Translations under genes and position numbers: made by a program
The notes under the pieces: generated by a model
The model's database searches: none
What the model saw: only the letters and a program-made list of their open reading frames with translations
Told to the model about the DNA's origin: nothing
Source: Rheinheimera sp.
GTDB lineage: Bacteria; Pseudomonadota; Gammaproteobacteria; Enterobacterales; Alteromonadaceae
Length of the DNA stretch: 64,000 nucleotides
Assembly: GCF_030690345.1 (NCBI RefSeq)
Contig: NZ_JAUYGV010000009.1
Coordinates: 248,001 to 312,000, forward strand
Direction of reading: 5' to 3'
Shown here: in pieces, positions 52,326-60,495 of the stretch
Layout of the letters: every line of letters starts with the position of its first letter
How positions within the stretch are numbered: position 1 is the first letter of the stretch

Positions 52326-54416
52326 TTACAGTGCGGTGATCTTCGCGTTATCAATGCGATACACTGCGCCATTACCGGTATCCCAGGCCGGGAACACCAT
52401 AATTACGTCGATAGCACTTATATCCAGCCCGGCATCAGCCAGTGATTGCAGGCTAAAGGTATAGGTCGCCCATTCACCTACCACCGGCTCAAGGCCGCCA
52501 TTACCACTGCTCAGGTCAACTTCCACCGCAGAACTGGCGCCATTTGCTTCAATTTTGAATTTAAACACCGATGCCGGGTTAGCCGGCGCTGTGACCAGTT
52601 TCATGTCAAACTGCACCGCGCCTTCGCTAAGTAATAACGAGGCATCAAACTGGATTCCGGAGCCATCAACCGGTTTAAAACCCATAACCGTTGGTGTCGC
52701 ACCAATAACAAACTGTGCTGTCAGGCCGTGATCGGCATCGTCCATTTCTTCGGTTGGCACTGTACCGCCGCAGCAATCCCACATCGGCCAATCAACGTTT
52801 GCTTGATCTTCAAACAGCACCAGAGAGGGCAAAGGTTGTGAAATTTCTACATTATCCAGCCGGTACACTGCACCGTTGCCGGTATCCCAGGCCGGAAAGA
52901 CCATAAGTACATCGATAGCGCTAAGCTCCAGGCCGGCATCCGCCAGTGACTGCAAGCTAAAGGTGTAAGTAGCCCATTCGCCCACTACCGGCTCCAAACC
53001 TCCGTTACCAGTGCTCAGATCAACCTCTACAGCAGTTGACGCGCCACCGGACTCAATTTTGAATTTAAATACCGATGCCGGGTTAGCCGGAGCCGTAACC
53101 AGTTTCATATCAAAAGACACACTGCCGGTAGTCAGCATGGGGGAGGCATCAAACGGCGCCGGTGTACCGGCTTGCAGAGTATTAAAACCCATTACCGTAG
53201 GAGCAGCGCCAATAACGAACTCCATTACCGCGCCATGCTCTGCATCGTCGGTTTCAACCGTTGGTGTAGTACCACCACAGCAGTCCCACGCCGGCCATGC
53301 CGGATTTACTTCATCAGCAAAAATAGTCAGATTCTGCGCAACGCCTGAGGGCGCAACAGGAATAGGTGCGGCACCTATGCTTAGCGTCTCTTCATCTTTG
53401 TAACCCTGGCGCACAGTTTCGCAGCCTTTGCCGGTTTCCGGGTTAAGGCTGCATTGATACACGCGCACATAATCGATAATGTAGCTTTGTCCTTCAGCAA
53501 AAGCGGCGGCGTCGATACCGGTATTATTCACGTTAGACGGCCAGTTGCCGCCTACCGCCAGGTTCAGTAACAGGTGAAAGCGCTGATCAAATGGCGAAGC
53601 ATCCCAATGGGTTTCCAGCTCACCAGTGGCGATATCAAAATATTCAGAAAACCAGCCGCGATGGATCAGGCCGGCTGCCTGATCTTTGTTGTTATAGCGT
53701 ACTTCAGACGCCATCTGAGTTTGGAAAAGGTAACCGTCAACGTACCAGCGAATTTCACCTTCCTGCCATTCTATAGCGTAAGTGTGAAAGTCATCGGCCG
53801 GGTTGGCACCGTCCGGCAGGCTGTACTCTTTGCCGGTAGAACTGTTGTCCGGCCAATCGCGGCCATAATGTAAAGTACCGTGCACCCGCGCTTCTTCGTT
53901 GCCGTCGGCGTCCGCTACTTTCAGGTTCACCGCTTCCATAATGTCGATTTCACCCGACTTAGGCCAGCCCCCGTAAACTTCGTCGGTTGGCAGCATCCAG
54001 AATGCCGGCCATGAGCCTTGCCCTTGCGGTAACTTAGCGCGCATTTCAAAGCGGCCATATTTAAAATCGCCCTGCAGCTTCGTGTTTAACCGCGCAGAAG
54101 TGTATGGCAGAGGGGCGCCGTCTTCCGCCGGCAGCGCAACAATATTTAAGTTGCCATCTGCGACAAAAGAGTTATCCGCGCTGTCGGTATAACATTGCTG
54201 CTCGTTATTGCCGCCACCGGAGCAATTAATTTCATGTGTCCATTTGCTGTTATCAATACTGTCGCCATCAAATTCGTCAGACCAAACTAACTGCCAGTCT
54301 GACACCGGCTGTTCAATATCGACTGAGGCAAAGTCGGAGTTAGTGGTAGAGCTACCACCACAACCGGCAAGGCCTGCCGCCATAAGCAAGGCGGTAAACG
54401 TTGAAATCTGTTTCAT
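52326..54416 (-). CDS. Lipoprotein GH16 laminarinase with duplicated C-terminal module
   Basis: ATG 54416 gives a lipoprotein signal ending GLAGC (lipid Cys19); an in-frame ATG at 54428 is also possible. The 696-residue protein has a GH16 domain (about 38-345). Its active site is GEIDIMEAV: nucleophile Glu156, Asp158 and acid/base Glu161, with the beta-bulge spacing of endo-1,3-beta-glucanases. The strands RFEMRAKLPQGQGSWPAFWML and WQEGEIRWYVDGYLF are typical. Two homologous modules of about 169 residues follow, each with a WDCCGG motif (Trp377 and Trp546), probably carbohydrate-binding. It should cut laminarin at the cell surface and feed the TonB receptor. A perfect LacI-type operator precedes the gene. 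Confidence 0.93.
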   Translation of the reverse strand: MKQISTFTALLMAAGLAGCGGSSTTNSDFASVDIEQPVSDWQLVWSDEFDGDSIDNSKWTHEINCSGGGNNEQQCYTDSADNSFVADGNLNIVALPAEDGAPLPYTSARLNTKLQGDFKYGRFEMRAKLPQGQGSWPAFWMLPTDEVYGGWPKSGEIDIMEAVNLKVADADGNEEARVHGTLHYGRDWPDNSSTGKEYSLPDGANPADDFHTYAIEWQEGEIRWYVDGYLFQTQMASEVRYNNKDQAAGLIHRGWFSEYFDIATGELETHWDASPFDQRFHLLLNLAVGGNWPSNVNNTGIDAAAFAEGQSYIIDYVRVYQCSLNPETGKGCETVRQGYKDEETLSIGAAPIPVAPSGVAQNLTIFADEVNPAWPAWDCCGGTTPTVETDDAEHGAVMEFVIGAAPTVMGFNTLQAGTPAPFDASPMLTTGSVSFDMKLVTAPANPASVFKFKIESGGASTAVEVDLSTGNGGLEPVVGEWATYTFSLQSLADAGLELSAIDVLMVFPAWDTGNGAVYRLDNVEISQPLPSLVLFEDQANVDWPMWDCCGGTVPTEEMDDADHGLTAQFVIGATPTVMGFKPVDGSGIQFDASLLLSEGAVQFDMKLVTAPANPASVFKFKIEANGASSAVEVDLSSGNGGLEPVVGEWATYTFSLQSLADAGLDISAIDVIMVFPAWDTGNGAVYRIDNAKITAL
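52330..53340 (-). repeat. Tandem internal duplication in the laminarinase gene
   Basis: Two copies of a roughly 507-base unit encode the C-terminal modules. They share long near-identical stretches, such as the segment coding for LEPVVGEWATYTFSLQSLAD, indicating a fairly recent duplication. Confidence 0.8.
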
Positions 54417-54490
54417 TTTTATTATCATCCCCTGGGTCTTTGCTACCTGCTGACTGAAACGCCATACCATAAAGGTACCTGCAACATAAA

Positions 54491-54504
54491 TGTAAGCGCT
54501 TACA
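54491..54504. promoter_or_regulatory. LacI-type operator before the laminarinase operon
   Basis: TGTAAGCGCTTACA is a perfect 14-base palindrome 75-88 bases upstream of the laminarinase start. It nearly equals the site in the bglA/MFS gap, implying shared control by one LacI-family protein. Confidence 0.82.
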
Positions 54505-54630
54505 AAAGGTAGATGATTAAAATTCAGCCGTCAATAGCCTGGCTATAAAAAGCCGAACCAAAGCAGGGCAAAATGTGTCAACTAAATTGCTTTTTCATTA
54601 AAATTCAAATAATAAGCATGCACCAATAAA

Positions 54631-54650
54631 AAAGGGCCCTCAGGCCCTTT
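54631..54650 (-). terminator. Terminator behind the glmS-end remnant
   Basis: AAAGGGCC and GGCCCTTT pair around CTCA. On the minus strand the stem is followed by TTTTTTATTGG. It sits just past the stop of the duplicated glmS tail, exactly as a terminator would for an intact glmS. Confidence 0.8.
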
Positions 54651-54668
54651 GCTATGTTTTGGTGCAGG

Positions 54669-54715
54669 TTATTCTACCGTAACCGACTTCGCCAAATTAC
54701 GTGGCTGGTCTGCGT
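54669..54715 (-). pseudogene. Remnant of a glmS 3' end
   Basis: Read on the minus strand these bases encode [13 protein letters not shown] and a stop, the exact last 13 residues of the intact GlmS encoded from 60439. DNA identity with 58610-58656 is 42 of 47 bases, with a 27-base identical core; four of the five differences are silent. Nothing upstream of it encodes more GlmS, so it is a cut-off tail at the far boundary of an inserted segment. Confidence 0.85.
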
Positions 54716-54731
54716 ATAAGCTGTTTTATAA

Positions 54732-54757
54732 AATTACAACTTTTAGGCTTTGTAATT
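54732..54757 (-). terminator. Weak AT-rich hairpin after the PIN gene
   Basis: AATTACAA and TTGTAATT form an 8-bp stem downstream of the PIN-domain gene, followed on the minus strand by TTATAAAA. It is a plausible but weak terminator. Confidence 0.4.
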
Positions 54758-54773
54758 GGCGCACAGCACCTTG

Positions 54774-55331
54774 TTATAACTGCGGTTCGCCAAATAAACG
54801 CTGATAGTCGGCTTTAAAGTTGGCGGGCAGGTCGGCAATATAGCGCCAGTAATCGCACAGGCCATTAATGGTTTTCATATCGGTATGGCCGCAATCTAAC
54901 ATGATCTTCAGCAGCTCAAGTGTCGGCATAACATCAGCGGCAAAAATGTGAGCCAGCGCGGTCATATCCTGATCATCTGTTACCACCGGCACGCCCAGTT
55001 CTAATGCATAAGCGATATACCAAACATCTACTCTGGACGGGCCGGGATGTTCAGTCAGCACATAATCCCAAATATAATCAAAGTTTTGTTGAATGGATGC
55101 CTTTTGCTTGCGGCTTATTTTAGGAAAGTGTTTACGGTTATCTGCAAATTCATCTTCTTCTACCCAGGGAAACTTGCTTTGCAGTTTACGGTTTTCAAGC
55201 TCCTGATTTAACTCGGGCAGAATGTACAAACAAAACTGGTTGGCACCGAAGGGTACAAACAATAAGGGCCGTATCGTTTTGGCTAACCTTAAGTAGGCGT
55301 TGGTATCAACCAGAATTTTTGCTTGTGGCAT
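54774..55331 (-). CDS. PIN-domain protein paired with the XRE-ImmA gene
   Basis: The 185-residue protein has the acidic residues of PIN-fold nucleases: Asp9 in ILVDTNAYL, Glu44 in LNQELENRK, Asp102 in RVDVWYIAYA and Asp119/120/122 in VVTDDQDM. PIN proteins of this size are usually single-strand RNases and often toxins. It starts with a TGATG overlap to the HTH-ImmA gene, so the two are translationally coupled. In related two-gene units the HTH-ImmA partner represses the operon and may cleave a target under stress. Toxin activity here is inference. A C-terminal extension of about 40 residues beyond the core is present. Confidence 0.75.
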   Translation of the reverse strand: MPQAKILVDTNAYLRLAKTIRPLLFVPFGANQFCLYILPELNQELENRKLQSKFPWVEEDEFADNRKHFPKISRKQKASIQQNFDYIWDYVLTEHPGPSRVDVWYIAYALELGVPVVTDDQDMTALAHIFAADVMPTLELLKIMLDCGHTDMKTINGLCDYWRYIADLPANFKADYQRLFGEPQL

Positions 55332-56476
55332 CAGGTTAGCTCTGAGTGGATACTCCGTGCGTCAAGTAATGGCATATCCAATACTGTTTGGACAAACCCC
55401 GGACCTTTGTTTTGCTGTTTCAGATACTTTCTGAGCATAGCAAAAAATGGCGTCTCAAAAGCAGCCTCGGTTTTAGCGATATATTCACGGGCACTGAGCT
55501 TACCTTGCTTATCCAGTTCAGCATCGCCGAATAAAGCATCACTCAGATTCTTATATTTTTTATTAAAGTTAGTAACAGCGCCGGGAAACGCTCTTTCGCT
55601 CAGTTCAATCTCCGGCTTATTCGTCGCAACAGCATACTTATTTACCTGCTTCATAACAGTGTAAGGCGAAATGGTTAAATCATCCGCTAAAGTAAGAACA
55701 TGAGTTATTTTTGCTGCAGAGGAGGGCAGTGCAGTGATCGACACATAGGCCTGCTCTGCAAGTTCATGTGGGTATAACAGCGCGGCAGCAAAGGCGTCAG
55801 CAAAATCTTCAGCCTCGTCACCGTCTAAATTCGGTGACAGGCAGTGGCCCAGCTCATGCGCCATCCAAAACTTAAAGTCATGTATGTTGGTATCAAGGTT
55901 CAGATAAACCCAGGTCGTCTGCGAGTCTGGCAGGTAGATATGTACGGCATTTTCATGTCGCTGTTTATTACCCCACATTACCGGTACCACCACAGTTTGC
56001 AGCTCGGAAAACCGGCGTATCAGATGGGTAAAATCAACGCTATCTGTCGGGCCTAAATGAATATCTTCTCTTACCTTAGCGGTTACGCTACGCAGATAAC
56101 CGTAATCGTTCTGCGGTGCCTTAAGCACCGGCGGCATTTCCAGCGTATCAAACGGCACATAAGGCACCAGATGACGCAAAAAGCGGCCGATGTCCTGTGC
56201 CTTTTCAATATGGTGCTCTTTGGTTTTAGTGCCCTTCATTTTTCTGAATGCCACTTTAGGCGCAAAAGGGTCTTGCTTGGTTACCAACTCGCTAAAAGAC
56301 AGGTTTAACAACTTGCCAAATTGCAACAGCTTGTCTGGCCGCGGGAAAGACTTGGCTTTCAGCCACTGCGACACCGCTTCTTTAGACACACCAAGTCGCT
56401 CCGCCACAGCAGTTTGTGACAGACCAGCAGTTTGCATCGCCTTAACGGCGTTATCAGTATTGAGTATTTTTTGCAT
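55331..56476 (-). CDS. XRE regulator with ImmA/IrrE metallopeptidase domain
   Basis: ATG 56476 is chosen because a strong promoter ends six bases upstream, so the mRNA is probably leaderless; no ribosome-binding site is seen. The 381-residue protein has an XRE helix-turn-helix (about 18-42, LSQTAVAERLGVSKEAVSQWLK). An ImmA/IrrE zinc peptidase domain follows, with HELGH (His207, Glu208, His211) and the downstream acidic ligand region DGDEAEDFADAFAAALLYP. Such proteins control mobile elements or toxin-antitoxin modules, with proteolysis relieving repression. The direct repeat ACTTGAC in its promoter could be its own binding site. Confidence 0.85.
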   Translation of the reverse strand: MQKILNTDNAVKAMQTAGLSQTAVAERLGVSKEAVSQWLKAKSFPRPDKLLQFGKLLNLSFSELVTKQDPFAPKVAFRKMKGTKTKEHHIEKAQDIGRFLRHLVPYVPFDTLEMPPVLKAPQNDYGYLRSVTAKVREDIHLGPTDSVDFTHLIRRFSELQTVVVPVMWGNKQRHENAVHIYLPDSQTTWVYLNLDTNIHDFKFWMAHELGHCLSPNLDGDEAEDFADAFAAALLYPHELAEQAYVSITALPSSAAKITHVLTLADDLTISPYTVMKQVNKYAVATNKPEIELSERAFPGAVTNFNKKYKNLSDALFGDAELDKQGKLSAREYIAKTEAAFETPFFAMLRKYLKQQNKGPGFVQTVLDMPLLDARSIHSELT

Positions 56477-56482
56477 GCACGA

Positions 56483-56510
56483 ATTGTAAGCCAGCGTCAA
56501 GTTTTGTCAA
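56483..56510 (-). promoter_or_regulatory. Sigma-70 promoter of the XRE-ImmA/PIN operon
   Basis: On the minus strand TTGACA and TACAAT are separated by 16 bases, close to the consensus -35 and -10. The predicted start of transcription falls at or next to the ATG of the XRE-ImmA gene. AACTTGAC occurs twice in tandem across the -35 region, a candidate autorepressor site. Confidence 0.7.
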
Positions 56511-56775
56511 GTTTAAAGCCGCTAATCCAAGCACAATTTCTTCGTTACAGAACTGTTCGTTAGCTCAACCCCAAAACGTCCAAGCCGCAGTGAGCTCTCT
56601 CAGGCATAGACTTCGTTAGCGTCCAAGGACTTTAAGTCAGATCTTCTTACAACGATACTAGGACTCTGCTACAGGCAAAAAGCAAGACTTGCCCCTGAGG
56701 GATAGCGCCGCTGGAAATTGTTGATATCTGGCTGGGTAACTGGAAGGTGACAAAACTGACCGAGCATTATACCAA
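56511..56775. other. Intergenic segment inside the island
   Basis: These 265 bases carry no convincing gene. A short plus-strand open stretch from about 56700 reads LEIVDIWLGNWKVTKLTEHY and might be a protein relic, but it has no start and no recognised family. Confidence 0.4.
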
Positions 56776-58119
56776 TCACTTTTTGTTTGATGACAACGTT
56801 TCAATTAACAAATCCAGTAACTTCGTATCCTGCTCTTTATGCCCACTTACATCATGAAATATCTTTGATATCAGTTGTAGTTTTGCTTGCTGTCTTAATT
56901 TTTCTCGTTCGAAGGCTGACAATTCATCAACCCCCTCCGAAGCTATCCACATATCCTTGGCGATAATCGACGCTTTTATAAACTTCATTCGGTCGGAGTT
57001 TATTTTAATTGCTTGATTAATCATGAAGTAAGCAAAGCCAAAACACATCGATATTATCAGCGATATACCGACTGTTAGAGGAATTCTGCTTATCAGGATA
57101 TCCAACATATTCTGGTCCTTTGGATAATCAAGGAAATCCAATCCTCTATCAATCGTGATGCATACAGAATAGGTAAGTAAGTAAAGTACAATGAAGGATA
57201 TAAAAATATAAATGTTTGATTGAGATTTACCTTCTGCATTAAAACCAGACAACTCATTATCAAAAAGGCTCTTTTGTTGAGATAACTCAGTAATTTCCTG
57301 CTTCAAAGTGGAGACGGATTTTTCTAAACCAGTAATAGTAGACTTGTTTAAATCTATGCTTTCATTCATTGAAATGTTTTGTTTTTCCGCTTTATCAACT
57401 TCACTTTTTACTTCTTGAAGTAATTTGTCCTGCTCTCCTCTTTCTTTTACAAGGGCAGAAATTTGTGAGTCCAAGACTGATACTTTGCCTTCCTTCTCTT
57501 CTATTTGCCCTTGCAAATAATTCAAGGTTTTATCTAACTCCTCCGACTCTTTCTTTAAAGTGGAAATCCTACCTTGAACTAATTCAACATCGCGCCTCAG
57601 TTTATTTTCTTCAGAAACCATCAAATTAATTCTGGCTTTTGTCGATTCTTCTTTTTTAACCAAAGAATAAATATTGTTAACCTTATCTGAAAGCGGTGTT
57701 AGTACTATTTCTCGGACTTCAGACCTTACTGGAAAAGCAATTCCTATCACGGAGGCTTCCATTTTATATGTGCTTAAATGCTTATCTCCCTCCTCACTGC
57801 TATATGTTGGAATAACTTCTTTTAATGCGCCTGTAGGGAAAATAAGAAAAATTTTCCCATGCTGATGAGATAGTACATCTATTGAAAAAACAGCATAAAT
57901 TTTATTAAAAACAACTAAATTATGTGACGTTTCCAAATTATAAATATTAGAGAAATCATCAATTTGTATAAATTTTCTAATCGCATTTTTTAAACGTTCA
58001 AAATCTTTTTTACCCTGTTCGCTCGTTCGATCAAGTGTAGCTAACAGCCCTCTTTTAACAGACTTATAAGCGATATCTAAATTACTAAGAGCATCTGTAG
58101 TCTTGATCTTAATTTCCAT
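56776..58119 (-). CDS. AT-rich coiled-coil protein with two C-terminal membrane helices
   Basis: The 447-residue protein has three parts. An N-terminal soluble domain (about 1-150) has mixed strands and helices. A long coiled coil follows (about 155-300, Glu/Lys/Ser-rich). Two membrane helices lie near 310-332 and 352-378, before a helical cytoplasmic tail. It has no catalytic motif and no family I recognise. The gene is far richer in A+T than its surroundings, with some 60-base stretches near 20% G+C, so it was acquired. Membrane-anchored coiled-coil proteins occur in phage-defence systems, but no partner gene is identified, so that role is speculative. Confidence 0.6.
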   Translation of the reverse strand: MEIKIKTTDALSNLDIAYKSVKRGLLATLDRTSEQGKKDFERLKNAIRKFIQIDDFSNIYNLETSHNLVVFNKIYAVFSIDVLSHQHGKIFLIFPTGALKEVIPTYSSEEGDKHLSTYKMEASVIGIAFPVRSEVREIVLTPLSDKVNNIYSLVKKEESTKARINLMVSEENKLRRDVELVQGRISTLKKESEELDKTLNYLQGQIEEKEGKVSVLDSQISALVKERGEQDKLLQEVKSEVDKAEKQNISMNESIDLNKSTITGLEKSVSTLKQEITELSQQKSLFDNELSGFNAEGKSQSNIYIFISFIVLYLLTYSVCITIDRGLDFLDYPKDQNMLDILISRIPLTVGISLIISMCFGFAYFMINQAIKINSDRMKFIKASIIAKDMWIASEGVDELSAFEREKLRQQAKLQLISKIFHDVSGHKEQDTKLLDLLIETLSSNKK

Positions 58120-58246
58120 ACTTCGATTTGCCTTACTATCATTCCCTTGCTATGGCTTTAAACTAAGCCAATCGCAGTAAAAAAACAAAGCAATTTTTTG
58201 TACTGCGGTAAGTTAAAAGGAACGAGGGCATTCTCGTGGAAAACAA

Positions 58247-58469
58247 TCAGAGTGATAGCTTAGCCTTGATATCATGCCACGACAAACCCGCAACATAATC
58301 AGCTTCAATTTCGTCCACACCCTGCTCGGGCAGCGCCTGCCATTGCTGCCCGACATCGGAACCATGCTGTGGGTCGAGGCTGGTTATCAGCTCATGCGCC
58401 AGTTTTGCCCGCTCGTCTGCATTCAGGCTTTTTCTGCTTGCCAGTACTTGCTCGAACTAAGGTTGTCAT
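58247..58469 (-). pseudogene. Frameshifted addiction-module antitoxin
   Basis: From ATG 58469 the frame starts MTTL and then shifts. Removing one base near 58458 restores an uninterrupted 73-residue antitoxin-like protein: FEQVLASRKSLNADERAKLA, then ELITSLDP and a C-terminal EIEADYVAGLSWHDIKAK. The NADERAKLAHELI pattern is that of small addiction-module (Unstab_antitox) proteins that pair with RelE/ParE toxins. The bases after its stop begin IVFHENAL, like a toxin N-terminus, but run into unrelated sequence and stop at about 58158. The module is therefore dead unless the shift is a sequencing error or programmed. Confidence 0.65.
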
Positions 58470-58548
58470 TTTCTGCCGCCTTAATGCTTTGGAATTTTGA
58501 TTGTAGCAGTTTGGTAAGTTCAGCCAAGCTGGCAAAACGACAATAAAA

Positions 58549-58578
58549 AAGGCCATCACAGTAGCTGTTGATGGCCTT
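58549..58578 (-). terminator. Intrinsic terminator of glmS
   Basis: AAGGCCATCA and TGATGGCCTT form a 10-bp stem with a ten-base loop. On the minus strand it is followed by TTTTTTATTG. It lies about 30 bases after the glmS stop. Confidence 0.88.
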
Positions 58579-58609
58579 GGCATTTTTAGTGCAACTTTAT
58601 TGTAGCGGC

Positions 58610-60439
58610 TTACTCCACTGTAACTGACTTCGCCAAATTACGTGGCTGGTCTACGTCGGTACCTTTGATAATGGCGACGTAGTAGCTTAGTAACTGCAGT
58701 GGCAGGGTGTAGACGATAGGCGCGAGGATGTCGGCGACGTGCGGTACGTTGATGACCCGCATAGTGGCGTCGGACTGGAACTTAGCATCGGCGTCGGCGA
58801 ATACATACAGAATACCACCACGGGCGCGTACTTCTTCGACGTTGGATTTCAGCTTTTCCAGCAGATCGTTGTTTGGCGCTACCACGATAATTGGCATTTG
58901 GGCGTCAATCAGCGCCAGCGGGCCGTGTTTTAACTCGCCGGCGGCGTAGGCTTCAGCGTGAATGTAAGAGATTTCTTTGAGCTTTAACGCGCCTTCCATT
59001 GCGATAGGGTACTGATCGCCACGGCCTAAAAACAGTGCGTGGTGTTTATCGGCAAACTCTTCCGCCAGGGCTTCAATTTGTGGCGCCAGCGTAAGGGCTT
59101 GCTCCAGTTTACCCGGTAAGCTTTTCAGCGCTTCGGTTAACTCGCGCTGCTGCGCGCCAGTTAAGCCGTTATATTTACCAATTGCCAGGGTTAACATGGC
59201 CAAGCCTACCAACTGTGTGGTAAAGGCTTTGGTGGAAGCCACGCCGATTTCGGCGCCAGCGCGGGTCATAAAGGCTAAGTCTGATTCGCGCACCAGTGAT
59301 GAACCGGCCACGTTACAAATAGTTAAACTGCCTAAGTAACCGGCGTCTTTTGCCAGACGCAGTGCCGCTAAGGTGTCGGCGGTTTCGCCGGACTGAGAAA
59401 TACTGACCAACAGGCTGCCCGGCTGCACAAAGGATTTGCGGTAACGAAATTCAGAGGCAATTTCAACGTTACAGGAAATGCCGCCCAACGATTCTAACCA
59501 GTAGCGCGCCACCATACCGGAGTGATAACTGGTGCCACAGGCCACAATTTGTACGTGTTTTACTTTTTTGAATAGCTCAGCTGCGCCGTTACCGAAGGTT
59601 TCGTCCAGTACGGAATCACTGCTTAAACGGCCTTCCAGCGTTTTGTTGATGGCGTTTGGCTGCTCGTAAATTTCTTTTAGCATAAAGTGGCGGTACTGGC
59701 CTTTGTCGCCGGCGTCGTAACTTACGTTAGACTCGTGCACTTCGCGCTCAACGGCGTTGCCGTTAGTATCAAAAATACTGACGCTGTGGCGGGTAATTTC
59801 AGCCACATCGCCTTCTTCAAGGAAGATAAAGCGCCGGGTAACCGGCAGCAGCGCCAGCTGATCAGAGGCGATAAAGTTCTCACCAATACCCAGGCCGATT
59901 ACCAACGGGCTGCCGGAGCGGGCCACTACAACACGGCTGCTATCAGTTTTATCCAGTAATACCGTGCCGTAAGCACCGTGCAGTTGCTTAACCGATTTTT
60001 GTACTGCTGCCAGCAAGGAGCCGGCGCTTTTCAGCTCTTCTTCGACTAAATGCGCGATAACTTCGGTGTCGGTATCAGAGGTGAACACATAACCTTTGGC
60101 TTTTAACGCATCACGCAGCGGGCTGTGGTTTTCGATAATGCCGTTGTGCACCACAGTAATATTGCTCGATACATGCGGGTGGGCGTTGCGCTCGCTCGGC
60201 TCGCCATGGGTAGCCCAGCGGGTGTGAGCAATACCGGTGCCGCCGCTCACCGGCTTTTCGGCAACAGCATCGGCCAGCTCTTTTACTTTGCCTAAACGGC
60301 GCAGCCTGGTTAACTCGCCGGCTTCGGTAACCACTGCCACACCGGCCGAATCATAACCACGGTACTCGAGGCGACGCAGGCCTTCTACCAGAATATCCAC
60401 TACATCACGTTGCGCTACGGCGCCAACTATTCCACACAT
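58610..60439 (-). CDS. glmS: Glutamine--fructose-6-phosphate aminotransferase
   Basis: The 609-residue protein has the length of E. coli GlmS. It begins [20 protein letters not shown], with catalytic Cys2 exposed after Met removal. The glutaminase domain has [13 protein letters not shown] and [11 protein letters not shown]. The two SIS isomerase domains follow, with [14 protein letters not shown] and [18 protein letters not shown], and the protein ends in [13 protein letters not shown]. It makes glucosamine-6-phosphate, the first step of UDP-GlcNAc synthesis for cell wall and LPS. CGGAGA precedes the ATG. It follows the DeoR-family gene by 56 bases on the same strand. Its 3' end appears to be the boundary of an accessory island. 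Confidence 0.97.
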   Translation of the reverse strand: MCGIVGAVAQRDVVDILVEGLRRLEYRGYDSAGVAVVTEAGELTRLRRLGKVKELADAVAEKPVSGGTGIAHTRWATHGEPSERNAHPHVSSNITVVHNGIIENHSPLRDALKAKGYVFTSDTDTEVIAHLVEEELKSAGSLLAAVQKSVKQLHGAYGTVLLDKTDSSRVVVARSGSPLVIGLGIGENFIASDQLALLPVTRRFIFLEEGDVAEITRHSVSIFDTNGNAVEREVHESNVSYDAGDKGQYRHFMLKEIYEQPNAINKTLEGRLSSDSVLDETFGNGAAELFKKVKHVQIVACGTSYHSGMVARYWLESLGGISCNVEIASEFRYRKSFVQPGSLLVSISQSGETADTLAALRLAKDAGYLGSLTICNVAGSSLVRESDLAFMTRAGAEIGVASTKAFTTQLVGLAMLTLAIGKYNGLTGAQQRELTEALKSLPGKLEQALTLAPQIEALAEEFADKHHALFLGRGDQYPIAMEGALKLKEISYIHAEAYAAGELKHGPLALIDAQMPIIVVAPNNDLLEKLKSNVEEVRARGGILYVFADADAKFQSDATMRVINVPHVADILAPIVYTLPLQLLSYYVAIIKGTDVDQPRNLAKSVTVE

Positions 60440-60495
60440 AATTATTCTCCGAAAATCTTTACTATTATGATGTTACGTTAAAATGTGGCAGTGAA

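Larger units (their letters stand above)
54669..58656. mobile_element. Probable accessory island at the glmS 3' end
   Basis: The segment is bounded by two direct copies of the glmS tail, each followed by its own terminator. It contains an ImmA/PIN pair, an AT-rich coiled-coil gene and a broken toxin-antitoxin module. Base composition differs sharply in part from the rest of the window. No integrase or transposase gene is present, so it is a decayed or non-autonomous element. How it entered is not known. Confidence 0.65.

Noticed and set aside
58470-58583. A short minus-strand frame reading DGLFYCRFASLAELTKLL next to the antitoxin
   Set aside because: It overlaps the glmS terminator, has no good start, and cannot be tied to a known protein; it may be a relic or chance.
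54669-58656. A Tn7-type transposon at glmS
   Set aside because: No tnsABCD-like gene or transposon ends were seen, and Tn7 insertion does not duplicate the glmS coding tail.
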